DNA of 64,000 bases from Pyrenophora tritici-repentis (GCF_003171515.1 NC_089394.1:1798001-1862000); one strand, 5' to 3'; shown: positions 33,740 through 45,572, counted from the first letter of the stretch. The notes: generated by a model from the sequence alone, not told the origin. Numbers and translations: made by a program.

Positions 33740-35347
33740 TCAACGCGCCTTTGTCGCAATAAAATACTCGACGCTCTCTCCTGCCCAACTCACGCTGTTA
33801 GTACCGGACTCATAGCGTTCCTCATCAAAGAGGCCGGCAATGCTTTGTTCGTTGCGCACGCCCTGCTTTGCGCCGCCGCCAAAGCTCTCCAAGCTAACAA
33901 CCTTACAGCCCTGCTTCAAGTCTAGAAACTTTTGCAGCAACAGGTTGTTCAGCGTTTCGCCAAACACCTTGTTGTTGACAAGCACGACGTCTGCTCTACG
34001 TAGCACGTCGTCTATCTCGGGGCTTTCAAGGAAGTCGCCTTCGATGAGTTCGATGCGGCCAAGGGCAATGTTCCAGAGTTTTGAGCGCGCTTTGAGCTCA
34101 GAGGCTTGTTGGGAGCCGAGCGAGGCGGCGAGCTTCATTTTTTCTATGCCCCAGCTTTCCGCGCCAGTCTGCAGGGCCGACTGCAGGACGACGTTGCCGA
34201 CGCCGGAGCCGAGATCAACAAATGTGTGCGTGGAGTTTAGGCCGGTTTGGGCGAAGATCTTATGGACAAAGGGGGTGAGGAGTTCGCCGTACGTCGTCTC
34301 CTTTCCTTCGACCTTACGTAAGCGGTGGGCATGGGGTGATACGATGCGGTTGTAGCTTTGGGCGGTGATGCGCTTGACGAGGCTGAGGGGGATGGCATGC
34401 ATATCGTCGAGAATGCGGGGTATTGTGCCGTCGCTATATCGGTCCTTGATCAGCTTGTTGAACTTGGCTAGCTCCTGCTTAAAAAGGTCGGGGTCATCCT
34501 TGGTTACGGCGCGCTTGAGCAGGCGGACGGTGCCGAGCGCATCAGACGATAGCTCTGCGGAGAGATCTGGCGGGAGATAGTGCTGGATAATCTCCTCGAT
34601 GCTGAAGTAGATGTCTTCTAGCGGACTGTATTCCTCATCCACCTCTTTGCGCGCGACCGCCTCGAACTTTTCTGGCCGGGATGGGCTTGGATACTGTAGC
34701 TCCATGACAAACTTGTTGTCGCTACTCGGAAATGCTGGCTTATAGGCCTTTGCTCCATCGTCTTTTGTCATCTCATAACCGTGTTTCAAGGTACTCTTGC
34801 CGGCTATAGCCTTCTTCTTCCGGAACGCGGCGTTCTCTTGGGCCAGCTTGATCATCTGGTCTGGTGTGCCATTCGAGGTGCCGTTGGTGTCCCCGTTTGC
34901 TGTCCCGTTGACAGCATCTTTCTTTTCTGGGTCTTGTATCCGTATACGCCGCTTTAGATCTGGTTCGAGGGCGCGGTTCAAACTCATAGGCTCAGTACTA
35001 CTGCTGGCAGGCCGTGTCTTGCGGCGCTTGACGCCCAGGTGGTCGCTATCCTCCTCATCGCTGGACTCGTCACTGCTCGCCCACTGGGGGGTATCGGTTC
35101 CCTTGCGCTTACGGGTGTCGACACGCGACACGGTTACTGACGTGCGTGTGGGTTCTCGCGAGCCTGTTTGCGAACGAGGGGTCGACTGAAAGCGATTTGA
35201 TGGAGGCCCTGATGAACTATGACTGCGGGCGCCGTTGGCTGGTCTTGACTGTGTGCGCGGCTGCGGCGATGGTCTTTGAGCGGGGACGGGCGCCTTCTTG
35301 ACGAGGACGGTTCTCGTCTTGATCTTCGGTTTTCCAGGAACGAACAT
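33740..35347 (-). CDS. DOT1: Histone H3-K79 methyltransferase Dot1
   Basis: 535 residues from the ATG at 35347; the frame stays open upstream, but that part has Cys/Leu-rich non-protein character and is taken as leader. Residues 1-170 are disordered and basic, with an acidic patch (DESSDEEDSD). The DOT1 domain fills the C-terminal 330 residues: YGELLTPFVHKIF, SAM-binding motif I FVDLGSGVGNVVLQ, the acidic post-I GIEKM, ELIEGDFLE, and VLVNNKVFG, which holds the conserved Asn near the active site. It methylates Lys79 in the nucleosome core, acting in silencing and DNA-damage checkpoints. No SET domain, as expected. Confidence 0.95.
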   Translation of the reverse strand: MFVPGKPKIKTRTVLVKKAPVPAQRPSPQPRTQSRPANGARSHSSSGPPSNRFQSTPRSQTGSREPTRTSVTVSRVDTRKRKGTDTPQWASSDESSDEEDSDHLGVKRRKTRPASSSTEPMSLNRALEPDLKRRIRIQDPEKKDAVNGTANGDTNGTSNGTPDQMIKLAQENAAFRKKKAIAGKSTLKHGYEMTKDDGAKAYKPAFPSSDNKFVMELQYPSPSRPEKFEAVARKEVDEEYSPLEDIYFSIEEIIQHYLPPDLSAELSSDALGTVRLLKRAVTKDDPDLFKQELAKFNKLIKDRYSDGTIPRILDDMHAIPLSLVKRITAQSYNRIVSPHAHRLRKVEGKETTYGELLTPFVHKIFAQTGLNSTHTFVDLGSGVGNVVLQSALQTGAESWGIEKMKLAASLGSQQASELKARSKLWNIALGRIELIEGDFLESPEIDDVLRRADVVLVNNKVFGETLNNLLLQKFLDLKQGCKVVSLESFGGGAKQGVRNEQSIAGLFDEERYESGTNSVSWAGESVEYFIATKAR

Positions 35348-36273
35348 AACGGCGGCGCTAACTAAAGTTTGTCGTAAAGGGTGTGAGTGGGTGAATGCAG
35401 GCAAAAGGCGGGGTACGCAGCGGGCCGGTGCAGATAAGAAGGAGTGTATCGGTGAGGGCAGCCGGCAGCGAGAGAGAAGACAAAGAAAGGCAACAGCCAG
35501 CCAGCCAATACCGAAGACGTCGCACGCGCAATCCAGAAGATACCTGACCGGCCACGCTTGCAAGCCTGACAGGGATCGTCTCGCGTAGCCCGCCTTGGCA
35601 CACGGAACAAGCCCCTTGACATCACCAGCCTGACCTTCTTGCCATCTACGCCAGCCTGGACTATACAACACCATGTTGCGCATTGATGAGCGTTGCTATG
35701 TCCACATCATGCATAGTCTTTCATGCCCGAGGCAGCAGCTTATCTTGACTCTGCATACCATCACTGCCTGCCAGCGCAGGCAACATCGTGCAGCATGCGC
35801 ACTTCACAAGCACTGCAGCATAAGTACATGTCCTTTGTGCTCCTACATTTCTCCGAACATCTTGCCCCTTGATTCCTTGACTCTTGGTAAGCTCTCAGTG
35901 TCAACCTCACATTGACCTGAAATACCGCGGTAGACCGGTCTTGGCATACCACACATAGAGGTACCGCCAAACTAAGCTTTGAGTGACACGTTTCGAAAAT
36001 ACTATCAGAAGAATTTAGAGCGGATAAACAAAATGCGCATCTTTAGCGAGGACCACATCGTGTGCGGTACTAGAAGCGGTCAGGGGAGTCCATTTATGAC
36101 CCGCTTCGATCAGACCGCTTCTGATACAGACCACTCAGGGCCATGTGATCAAAGGGAGGATTGTGGCTTGGGTGTGGAAGAGACTCTTATCATACAACCC
36201 CACACACCCGTACATATCCCCCCCACCCACGTCCACCCCCATAGATTCCCCCCCAGAAACCCAAACCCCCCCA
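35348..36273. other. Intergenic, 0.9 kb
   Basis: Leader and promoter of DOT1 and upstream region of the next rightward gene. The last 100 bp is a C-rich pyrimidine tract (36190-36270). No gene called. Confidence 0.4.
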
Positions 36274-37047
36274 TGGCCCAGCCAACCAGCCAGCCACCGA
36301 TAAACTTGTCAAAACCTTCCCATCTTCAATCCGCAGCCGCGTTCGCTCCTTCACAGACGCCGAACCGCTCGCTTTCCGATGGAAGTTCCCTGTCAACAAG
36401 CGGTACCGCGTCAAGGACGAAGAGGCCTTTGCAGCACTGCGAGAGAAGAACATTGAATGGTATGTCACCACCGGCCTGCTCAAAGAAGACCATCTCGGCT
36501 TGCAGTGGGCTGCCGGTGACTACACGTATTTGTTGTACTGGCACCATGACTGGATGCCGACTCCAGCTGGTGTGGATAGCACGTGTAGGGGGCTGCACAT
36601 AGCACCAGAATTCATTAGAGAGTGGCAGGTAGGGAACTGGGAGAAGCATTTCGCAGATGTAGTCTTGGAAGATCGACCCGCGACGCCGTTTGTTGATCAG
36701 TCTGATTCGAGCATTGCACCGCTGTTTCTTTGGAAGGGGTAGGAGGTCTCGTAAACACTCCCAACATTGCCGAGACTTTGCCTTTGTGTCGTAGAAGTGC
36801 ACTAAGTAAATGTCGAGTTCCGCCCCCTCTATCATCCGACTCCGATGCAGGCTCCCCCGTTAGAGGGAAGAGGGTGCGTCTGCATCGGGAGAAGAGTTAC
36901 AGGATCTTGGAGCTTGCCATGGACGACTCGGGTGTCCCGGTGGAGGAGGAAGGTAAGGTGGTTGAGACCAAGATCGACGAGACTGCTATTTTGACGGACA
37001 ACGAGGGCAAGACAGTGAAGAGTTGGTTGCGTATGTTATTAGAGTGA
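36274..37047 (+). CDS. Conserved-type hypothetical protein, N-terminus uncertain
   Basis: The well-formed reading runs from about 36306 (VKTFPSSIRSRVRSFTDAEP) through RWKFPVNKRYRVKDEEAF, GDYTYLLYWHHDWMPTP and VGNWEKHFADVVLEDRP to a donor at 36739; a 56-bp intron leads to 36795-37047, which ends KTVKSWLRMLLE. The only good ATG nearby, at 36274, opens MAQPTSQP and would fit as the start, but it is in another frame: a one- or two-base shift between about 36298 and 36306 separates them. Either a frameshift, a sequence error, or an unseen 5' intron. No known domain. The Trp/Tyr-rich core suggests a folded protein. Confidence 0.6.
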
Positions 37048-37279
37048 GCATCCACGTTACATTGCTATAATACCTCACTAGTCTTTAATTCAACCACAAG
37101 CCATTAGCATTCGTAATTGTCCAGTACAAATACCGTGAGCGTTTACAAGCAAGGTTCATAGAAGAAGCCACATGGGCTGATTAGAGTTAAAAGACATAGT
37201 CTCTTCCGCACGCAAGCTCGAAGTCGAGTGCAGGTGGCTAGGTACTAATACAATTGGGAATGTGAAGTTTACGCTCCCA

Positions 37280-39443
37280 TCAGCGTCTTCGATCCCGACT
37301 ACGGCTTCGGGTGCGGCTCCTTGCACGCCTCCGCCTGTCTCTATCATCTCGTCCTCTGTCACGACTTCGCTCACGACTCCTGTCCCTAGGCTTGCGATCG
37401 CGATCTTTGTCATCGACATCGCCACCACCGCCTGGTTGGTAGCAGTCGGACTCTAGACGTCTACTTCCTCGTTCTCTACCGCCATCCCAACGGTCGTAGT
37501 CTCGTGCACGGTAGCCTCGTGGACGGTCACGGCTGTTGTCACGTTTCCGAGGCGGCCGACTGTCCTCACGCTTACGATCTCGACTGTCCTCGCGTTTACG
37601 GGAGGCACCAGTGGCTGCAACGCCACCACCTGGTACATAGCGATCAATGTTGTCGGGACTCCTAGAGCGAGAATGGCGGCGGCGGCGTTCGCGCTCGCGC
37701 CGTCCCCCTCGTGACCTCGAGCGCGAACGATCGCGACGCCGTTCTTCTCGAGGTGGCGAAGGACTGCGAGACCCGTAGCGCGACTTGCGGCGGCTAGTAT
37801 GCGTCTCGCGTGAGCGACTGCGACTGCCACGGCGCGAGTGTTTGTCATCCCGGTCATCTCGATCCCGCCGTGAAGGTCTGTATGAATGTCTATCGTCATC
37901 CCGTCGAGACCGGCGGTCGTCTGCATAACGAGACGATTGCCTATCGTAACGACTTCCACGAGATGGTGAGCGGGTTTTGCTACGTTTTCTAGTACTGCGA
38001 GCGACACTACGTGATCGTGAACGACCCCGCGACTTGTCAAGCTTGGATGGCAGCTCAGGCGGATAATCCCATCTCGACTTTTCGATTGATGGAGCGTCCG
38101 TCATAGCCGTGTCGTCGTCCTTTGCGAGCGCAGTTGGTGTCTTTGGGGCGGGGGTCTTGCTATCCTTGCTTGGCGAACCATGTGCGGGTGAAGTAGACTT
38201 GCTTTCGAGCTTCGCCAGTCGGGTGGTTGCCGGGTCTCTGGGAACAAGGGACTTGGGAGGTTGCGCTTTACGCATAGGAGGTTCAAGTGATTCCGATCGT
38301 TCTAGAACAGGCCGTTGTCGAGACTTCTTCATCTGCTCGCTTTCCTGCAGCAGTAACTGAAGCGCTAGGTCATCATCCACTTTGATATCTCCAGGTTTGA
38401 GGGACGGGCGACGTTCGGGTGACCGGGTCCTTGTCCTACTCCTCCGCCTGCTCCTGTCTCGTCCGCGACGGTCCCTATCACGTTCGGGAGTCCTGCTACG
38501 TCCACGACCACCCCGACGACGGCCGCCCCGATCTCGGTCGAGCTCCTCCTGTATGCGTCGCTCCCTTTCGGCATCTTCCTCGCGAATCTTCTTGAGGCGT
38601 GCCTCACGGCTCTTTTCGTGTTCCTCGCGTTCCTTCTTGAGGCGTAGGCGCTCCTCCTCTCTCTCCTTATCGATCCTCTCGCGGTCCTTGCGCCGCCGCT
38701 CCTCGTCTTCCTTTTCTCGTTCCTCGCGCTCTTTGCGCCTCCGCTCCTTCTCTTCCTGGCGCGCCTTTTCACGAGCCTCATCCTCTTCCCTCTCGCGACG
38801 CTTGCGCTCCTCCTTCTTCGCTCTTTCCTCGCGCTCCCTCTCACGCTCTTCCTCAAGTTCTTTCTCACGCCTGGCCTCACGTCTCTCACGTCGCGCCTCT
38901 GCTTCTTGCGCCCATTCTTCCTCGGTTTTGCTGCCCCGCTTCTCTTCCTCGGCGGCTGCTTCAGCGCCAATTTCTTGGATGCGGTACTCGCGCATCTTTG
39001 GCAGACCTTGCTCTTGGATCAATCGGTCCAGCAAAGTGTTCACAGTGTTCATGATGTTCCCGTAAATATCGCTGCGTTCGCCTGCGCCTTCAATAAGTGT
39101 CGTCGCCATTCGGGGGTCTTTGGACAGCAATGAGGGATTGCGATCAGTCTCGCGCTCGACGAGATCCTTGAGAGCGGCTTGGAGCTCATCCTTGGCTGGC
39201 TAGAGTATGAAAGTCAGAACTGCGTGCATGCGAAAAATATGTAGCACTTACTCCTGATACGTATTGCTTCATCAGGTCTCGGCGGATATCGTCGTACGTT
39301 CCCTTTTTCTGGAACATATGCACCAAGCCGTCGATGGCTGCTCGTTTGGCCTGCGACAACGGGAGCTCCGAGGGCCTCAGTTTCTTGCGCACAGTCGCAG
39401 GCCCATCGCCGTCAAGCGCGCGCTTGCGGCCAACGTCGGCCAT
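37280..39443 (-). CDS. SHG1: Shg1-domain (COMPASS) protein with long RS tail
   Basis: Two exons, 39252-39443 and 37280-39199, phase-0 intron; 703 residues. The first 150 residues form the BOD1/Shg1 domain of the Set1 COMPASS complex: AIDGLVHMFQKKGTYDDIRRDLM, then ELQAALKDLVERETDRNPSL, LSKDPRMATTLIEGAGERSD and IYGNIMNTVNTLLDRLI. A Lys/Arg/Glu coiled coil of about 200 residues follows, then about 350 residues dominated by RS, RD and RE dipeptides. COMPASS methylates H3K4. Yeast Shg1 is short and lacks this tail. Long antisense frames across this gene are mirror images of the repetitive codons. Confidence 0.88.
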
Positions 39444-39875
39444 GGTTGTTTGATTGCTGTTGCGCTCACTCGTGCAGTCGTTGTTGCTGTACTATGGGTG
39501 CAGTCGTTCGCATCCAGGTACGGGCTGATTGCCAGCAATCAAGTGACGTAAGACGACGAGAAAGCGCTACAAGACCATGCGTCCCAAAAAGGAACGTGGT
39601 GCAGCACTAGGACTAGCAGGATGGTTGCGATATTAGGAGCGTGGTGCAAACGACAATGTCGCGGAAGTTGGGCGTTGGCGGACATTACTACCGTATCCGC
39701 GAGGGTGCTTCTGTCTTGGCACTACCGAGCTTCACTTGCACCATCGCTTTCACCATCGCCTGCCGAATCCCTTAGCAGCGCTGACGACGCGTCCTCACTC
39801 GACTGGACCCAATTGCAGTAGCAACACGTGGCGCACACAATACCCTCTGAACACCGATAAATCTCCCAATTCACC
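39444..39875. promoter_or_regulatory. Bidirectional promoter, SHG1 and complex I subunit genes
   Basis: 432 bp between divergent ATGs, no coding frame of note. Confidence 0.45.
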
Positions 39876-40191
39876 ATGGTTCACAAGGTTCTCCTCTGGA
39901 GCGGGCTCGGTACGTCTCCCACCACGCACGCCTGCCCACCCAGGCCACTACTGACGACATTGACCAGGCGTCGTGGCGCGATTATGGCAGCTGGGCATTG
40001 AAAGACGACCGCTCTTCAATAAGGAATCCGTCTGGGTCTACCCCGTTTTTGCTTCTATCGGTGGCAGCTTTGGCTACTGGCTCACCGGCGTCGAGCAGCG
40101 ACAATTCCGACTATTAGCCGACCGTCGGGATGCCCTACTCGAAAAGCGAGCACGAAGGAAGGAGCGCGAGGCCGCCGCAGGCGACGAGTAG
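39876..40191 (+). CDS. Complex I small accessory subunit (14-kDa/NUXM type)
   Basis: Two exons, 39876-39909 and 39968-40191, phase-1 intron; 85 residues. MVHKVLLWSGLG then ARLWQLGIERRPLFNKESVWVYPVFASIGGSFGYWLTGVEQRQ matches the short fungal NADH:ubiquinone oxidoreductase membrane-arm subunit annotated as the 14-kDa or NUXM-like subunit. It has one or two membrane helices and a charged Arg/Glu tail facing the soluble side. It would act in the inner mitochondrial membrane as a non-catalytic complex I component. Which named subunit it is I cannot fix from memory alone. Confidence 0.75.
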
Positions 40192-40713
40192 GGCACGACC
40201 TGGCACCAGGTCAGGATGAGCGAGAGTGAGGGGTAACCGGAAGACAAAGATTGGGCAGATCAAGGCATGCCCGGGGCGTCACCACAGTCGCAACTAATCT
40301 GCATATGTCGTACGGTGCATGTAGTGCTCATCATGAAGGAGACTTGGACATGGCATCTTGGTGGAATATGACGCGAATTGGAGGCAAGCCTCTGTCACGT
40401 CTAAGTTGGAGGCCTGTTCTTCTCAAATATTCAATACAAACTCAATTACATATACAATCACAATCTCAAAGATATCCTTCAAGGACCTCCATGACTTTGC
40501 TCCAAAACTGCGAGATATTGCCTAGTCGGGTAAAGCGTGGAATGCTGCTGACCTAAGGGTTAGTGCATGACTCCTGCCTACGCTATCTTGAGCCCATGGA
40601 GCGACCATATAATCAGGCCACTCTGTTCAATCCAACATGACCTGATATAGCGCTTTCAAGGCCGTCGTGGTCAAATCGTCGACCTTGGTTTGATACGCCT
40701 CACAAATCCCTCC
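40192..40713. other. Intergenic, 520 bp
   Basis: 3' of the complex I subunit gene and promoter of the UPF0052 gene. No gene seen. Confidence 0.5.
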
Positions 40714-42351
40714 ATGTCTGATAACTTCCTAATGCCGCCAAATGGCGACAACTCAGTACCAGCCTCGCCCACAACCAACACCATCTTCAAGGCCAAAGGG
40801 ATTGTCGTATTCTCCGGCGGCAGTGCAGCCAACAGCCTGGTCGATGTATTCAAGACTGTGCGGGAGGGCAAGAAGTGTCCGCTGAGCTACGTCATCCCTA
40901 TCAGTGACAATGGCGGGAGCTCGTCTGAGCTCATCCGTGTCTTTGGCGGACCAGGTGCGTACCAGACAGCATGCTAAGGTGCAAACTTGCTAATGAGAAA
41001 AAGGTATTGGTGATGTGCGAAGTATGCCAACCAACCTGTGCGAAAGTACAGAGTATTCATTGATCCATTTCAGGTCGACTCGTTCGCCTCATTCCAGATG
41101 ACCCAGATCACGACGACAGCGAAAAAGCGGCCATCAAAACTTTCTTTAACCACAGGCTACCCAAAGAGCGCGCTTCTGCTCGCGAAGAATGGCAGCAAAT
41201 TATAGAAGCTGAACATGCGCTCTGGAGTAACATTTCTACAGCGAAGAAAGAGCTGGTGCGATCGATACTCAACGTCGTCGCATACGAGATAGTCAAGCGT
41301 CGCCGGCCCTCCTCCAGCTTTGACTTTTCGGGTGCTAGCATTGGCAACCTTTTTCTCACTGGGTAAGTGATACATTGCATGGCCACTGAAAATCCCGTGC
41401 ACTGGCGTAATGAGTGTGTCTATTCACAACGCTGACATCCACAGCGCTCGACTCTTTACCGGCTCATTCGAATCGGCCATCTACCTTCTCTCCAGTGTTT
41501 GTTCAGTTCCCAGTCATACTTCAGTTCTCCCTGCAATCAATACCAATTTCACCCATCACATCTCTGTTGGTCTTGCCAATGGCGACGTCATCACCGGTCA
41601 AAACTCCATATCGCATCCATCCGTATCAACGGCTTTGGTATTCGCCGGTGCACCGACCGAGATTGATGAGACCGAACAGCACGATCGCATTGAAGATGCC
41701 AATCTACCAGGTTCTTTGCCTACACTTCGCAAGCAGTACATCACCTTCTCAAAGGCCGACGAGGAAGAGTTGCCTGCAAGGATCGAGAGGCTGTGGTACA
41801 TCAATCCCTACGGCCAAGAGATTCGTCTATCCGCAAATCCAATGGTGTTAAATGCTCTCAAGGATGCACAGGCAGTGGTGTATAGCATCGGTTCATTATA
41901 CACGTCGATAATCCCTTCGCTGGTACTAAAAGGCATTGGACAAGCCATCAGCAACCCCTTGATCCGCTATAAGATTCTCATTCTCAATTCCACAATCGAC
42001 CGCGAAACAGGGCCGTCCTCCAATCCGTACTCCGCGCTAGACTTTGTCGCATCCATTGCGAAGGCGGGTGAGGACTCGAAGGGTATCTTTGGGCCTGTTG
42101 ACATGAGCAAATACAAAGAATACGTGACACATGTCATTCATCTGCAGGGACCAGGCACGCCAGCCGTGAACCGTGAAGAGCTGAAGACTATTGGCATTGA
42201 GGCGATTAGATTGTATGGAAGGACAAACAAGGGAGAAAACTTTGTTCGGTACGACAAGCGGGGGTTGATTCAGGCGCTGGAGGTTACCATGGGTAAGAGA
42301 GACCCACGGGTACCCAGCCGACGTAACACTTTAGAGGGGCCGACGAGGTAG
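40714..42351 (+). CDS. UPF0052/CofD-like family protein
   Basis: Four exons, 40714-40954, 41004-41021 (an 18-bp microexon), 41074-41362 and 41445-42351; all GT-AG and in phase, 484 residues. The CofD/YvcK fold signatures are GIVVFSGGSAANSLVDVF, PISDNGGSSSELIRVFGGPG, then GIGDVRS-RLVRLIP formed across the microexon, GNLFLTGARLFTGSFESA and VVYSIGSLYTSIIPSL. Bacterial relatives include YvcK/GlmR, which binds UDP-sugars, and CofD, a phospholactate transferase; the fungal function is unknown. Without the microexon the frame and the conserved GDVRSRL are lost. It marks the right edge of the housekeeping part. Confidence 0.9.
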
Positions 42352-42494
42352 CAAACAACCGTGAGCTACAAATTGGGGGGAAGGCTCACATTCTTGGCCG
42401 TTCTTGGCTATATCCTTAACTTGAGATAGCTTCGCTACCATACTTAGCTGATGCAACACGGCGTATTTCCTTACATATTTGTCCGACCCCAAGA

Positions 42495-44320
42495 CTATGC
42501 ACCTAACGACCTTGCAGCAACGATCATCACGAAGACACTGAGTGAAATCCAGAGAAGCCAATGTAGATATCCTCCGCTCTGCACCAGATCCAACAGGCTA
42601 TTCGAGGCGACCTTTAGGCAAGCTCTTGCCCTACCCCACGGAATCCGGCTGTGCAGCTCCAACCCCTGCAGAACCTGCTCGGAAAACAGTTTGGCGCTTG
42701 AAAGGACCATGGGAACGCCTCCACCTGGGTGGGTGTTTGAACCGACAAAGTATAAGCGCTCAATAGAGGCATGCTTAGTCTTCGGTCTGAAGCCAAGCAG
42801 GTTGAAGAGTGAATGGCTCAGGCCCAGAATAGCACCGCGGTCGACGTTCAACATGGTTTTCTAGGTCAGTGGTGTGTTGAAGCTTTCCTCGATTATATGA
42901 GGAATCAAGTCGATATCCAATCGTGCCTTGACAGTTTCGAGAATTGTGTCGCGCGTCGTCACTACAATATCGTCCCAATATTTTGTAGACTCATCCGTTT
43001 GCTTGAAGCCTCTGTAAGATTTTCTTGACGCGGCTTGCAAGTTACTGATAGGGAGACAGACTGACACAGCATCGCAGCCCTCGGGAGCTGCAGACGGATC
43101 TATGCGCGATGGCACATGCATGTAGAAACTAGTCTGCTCAGGCACCAGATATTTCTTGTCGAAATTATCTAAGCTTTCGTTGTAGTCTTTGACAATAAAC
43201 ATGTTGTGAGACCTAAGTTCAGGGAATTGCCGGTTTAGTCCCTAATAGAAGGATATACTAGAACAGGATGCTTTGCGTTGAAGCAGGGAGGTTGCGTATG
43301 AGGATTTTGGCAGGAGGTTGTTGTAAGCGTAGACCAAGTCGGCGTTGCAGACAACCACGCCTGCCATCAGTTGTGCTTTGCCATCTTCGAACACAACACC
43401 TGTTGCGGGCTTGCCGTCTTCTGACAACGAGATCTTGCGAATATAACTATTGAACATGTATTCAACGCCTAGGCGCTCGCTCACACCGACCAGACCCTCT
43501 ATAATCTAGAAAAGTTAACATACAACTCTCTTTTCTTCGTTTAGTGACGTAGGAACCTTGTAATAACCGCAGATAGGGTACCAAACACCTTCCGTTAGAT
43601 CCGTAATACTGCAACAAGCTGAAAGTTCCTGGGGACTCGTGTGGACTTATCCCCATGTACAAGTCCGCAAAGGTAAACGCCTTCCTCAAAGCATCTGTTG
43701 AAAAATACTTCGTCATTCTGCTCTACGAGCTTTGAAATGTATGCAGCTCAAAGATATGCGATAATAAACTAGGACGGAATATGCTCTACAGCGAATGGAA
43801 GTTCTTTTTGAAGATATGAATAGTCGAGGCTCTAAGGTGGCGATGGCTCTCTCGCAAGAAAGAGAGATAAAGTTTGAACCCGGCCGTGCTTTTAAACAGC
43901 TTAATCTCCTCCTTCATCACAGACAGGTCGGTCGATAACTTCAATGAGTTGTCATGGAGGTGGATATGATAGTTACAGTCGCACTTGACCAGCTCAACTT
44001 TCTCCGCACTGAGCGAGGTACCTAAGTCCTCGATCGTTTCATGGTCAAAGCGATTGAGCAAAACTATGCTTGCGCCCTAGTCAAATCTCTGTGTTTTGTA
44101 TTAGCAAAAAGCGTTCCTCTAAAAGGTATTGGAGTTGGTTCCGTAAATATCCTTGGCGACGGATTAAATTACAATGTTCACCTGGAGAATCACCCTTCCC
44201 TACGATGGTCACTTTGCAGCCTGCAGCCGCCAAAATTGCGGCGATAGTGACACCGCCAGCACCTGCACCGATGACAATGACACTCGGAACCGTCGCACTT
44301 GCACTCCTGAAGTCTCCCAT
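42495..44320 (-). pseudogene. Phytoene desaturase-like FAD oxidoreductase, five nonsense codons
   Basis: The translated remains start at an ATG at 44320 with the dinucleotide-binding VIVIGAGAGGVTIAAILAAA and run through LGTSLSAEKVELVKC, VVVCNADLVYAYNNLLPKSS, PSRIDPSAAPEGCDAV and FVGSNTHPGGGVPMVLSSAK, the CrtI/al-1 desaturase signature order, ending in a C-terminal membrane segment. Five TAG stops lie in the protein frame (in D*GASIVLL, FHSL*S, FQSS*S, SISFY*G and NTPLT*K); each fits CAG or TGG changed to TAG. A one-base shift near 43600 and a lost 5' splice site near the RRQGY segment add to the damage. The enzyme would have desaturated an isoprenoid; the adjacent terpene synthase makes a terpenoid-cluster role likely. 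Confidence 0.85.
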
Positions 44321-45572
44321 TTCCTTGCTTCTACCTCTCCTGGTAGATAAGCCAGTGGTCCCCAAGGTAACCAGCTGCTAATAAGATCAAATATGCGGTG
44401 AATGTATCAGAGAAAAGTGGATGTAATACCTAGGTATGTATCGCAATCGTATCGTGAAGTGATAATGAAATAGCGCACGAAGCCTTAACGTAACTCAACA
44501 TGGGACTGTTCCAGGGTACACCTGCATTCGAGACAACACACGCATATATGCATACATTATCACATGTGCATCGTGTACGTGGAATACTTTTGCTTTTGTT
44601 CAATAATTGCTGGCAATGCGCGCATGCCCTGCGTGACACAAATGCCAAGGTTATCACAGTTTATCACACCATAACAACCATAACGACAAGAGGAACCAAA
44701 AATTGTATCGAGTGATTCTAATTGGGTTTATTACTATCTTATGCTCTCATACGTGTACCTTATTTCCTACTTCGCCGTAGCGTTCACAGCCTATAGCAAA
44801 AGGTTTACCCACTCCAGCACGTACCTTCTTCTTTGCATCTTGTTACTATGTGGCTATATTCTGTGAAAGTTGCTAAGCGCTCCCCGTCTCTGAGAATGTG
44901 GGTACCGTAACCGTAACATTACTTTCTTATGCGCACTTTGGGTCACGTGGCGGCCTTCAGCTGCTTCAAGCTTGGGCAGCGACGCACTTATCACTAGCGC
45001 AATACAATACACACCCGTCGCACGCGCTAGCTAGACTTGTTGAAAGACATACTGCAGGCTGTTTTGCTACGTTGCGTTGTGTAGGTTTACTTATTTTGAA
45101 CATCCATGACTGTACGTAGGTATGATGTAACATGCTACGCAGGGCCGATACAAGGATCCAGATAATTCCCTTGGCGCGATTACTGACTGCAACTACACCC
45201 AACAATGTCTCTATTGTATCGGCAGCACGCATGGCCTATTCTTCAGGATCAAACACGATGAAACGAGCCATGCAGACCATGTCTTTTTCTATGCAAAAGC
45301 AAAACACTTACACCGCCATCTATCGACCGCTGCCTCGACCACTGTCTTTACGGGGTTGCAAAACCGTGAAAAAAGAGGTGTGAAGCAAGGGAATAGTGTG
45401 CTGTTCTCCGGGAGGGTGTCATGCTTTGTTCGTCAGGAGGGTGTAGTGCACTGTTCTTTCGGAGTCCCGTAGAGAGATGTAGGGCGAAAGGGACTCTATA
45501 AGTACCTTCGGATTCTTCTGCTACTATCACTAACGACTTTCATCCTTCTCTACTCACGACATCTCAAAAAAC
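44321..45572. other. Intergenic, 1.25 kb
   Basis: Divergent region between the desaturase relic and the terpene synthase. AT-rich, no gene. Between about 45400 and 45480 the motif GGGAGGGTGT / GGAGGGTGTAG occurs twice close together upstream of the synthase start. Confidence 0.4.

Noticed and set aside
35348..35683. N-terminal extension of DOT1
   Set aside because: The frame is open, but the extra 112 residues are Cys/Leu/Arg-rich without similarity to DOT1 proteins; better read as 5' leader.
38382..39065. 227-codon Arg/Ser-rich plus-strand frame inside SHG1
   Set aside because: Mirror image of the repetitive charged codons on the other strand; no ATG in a natural context and no domain.
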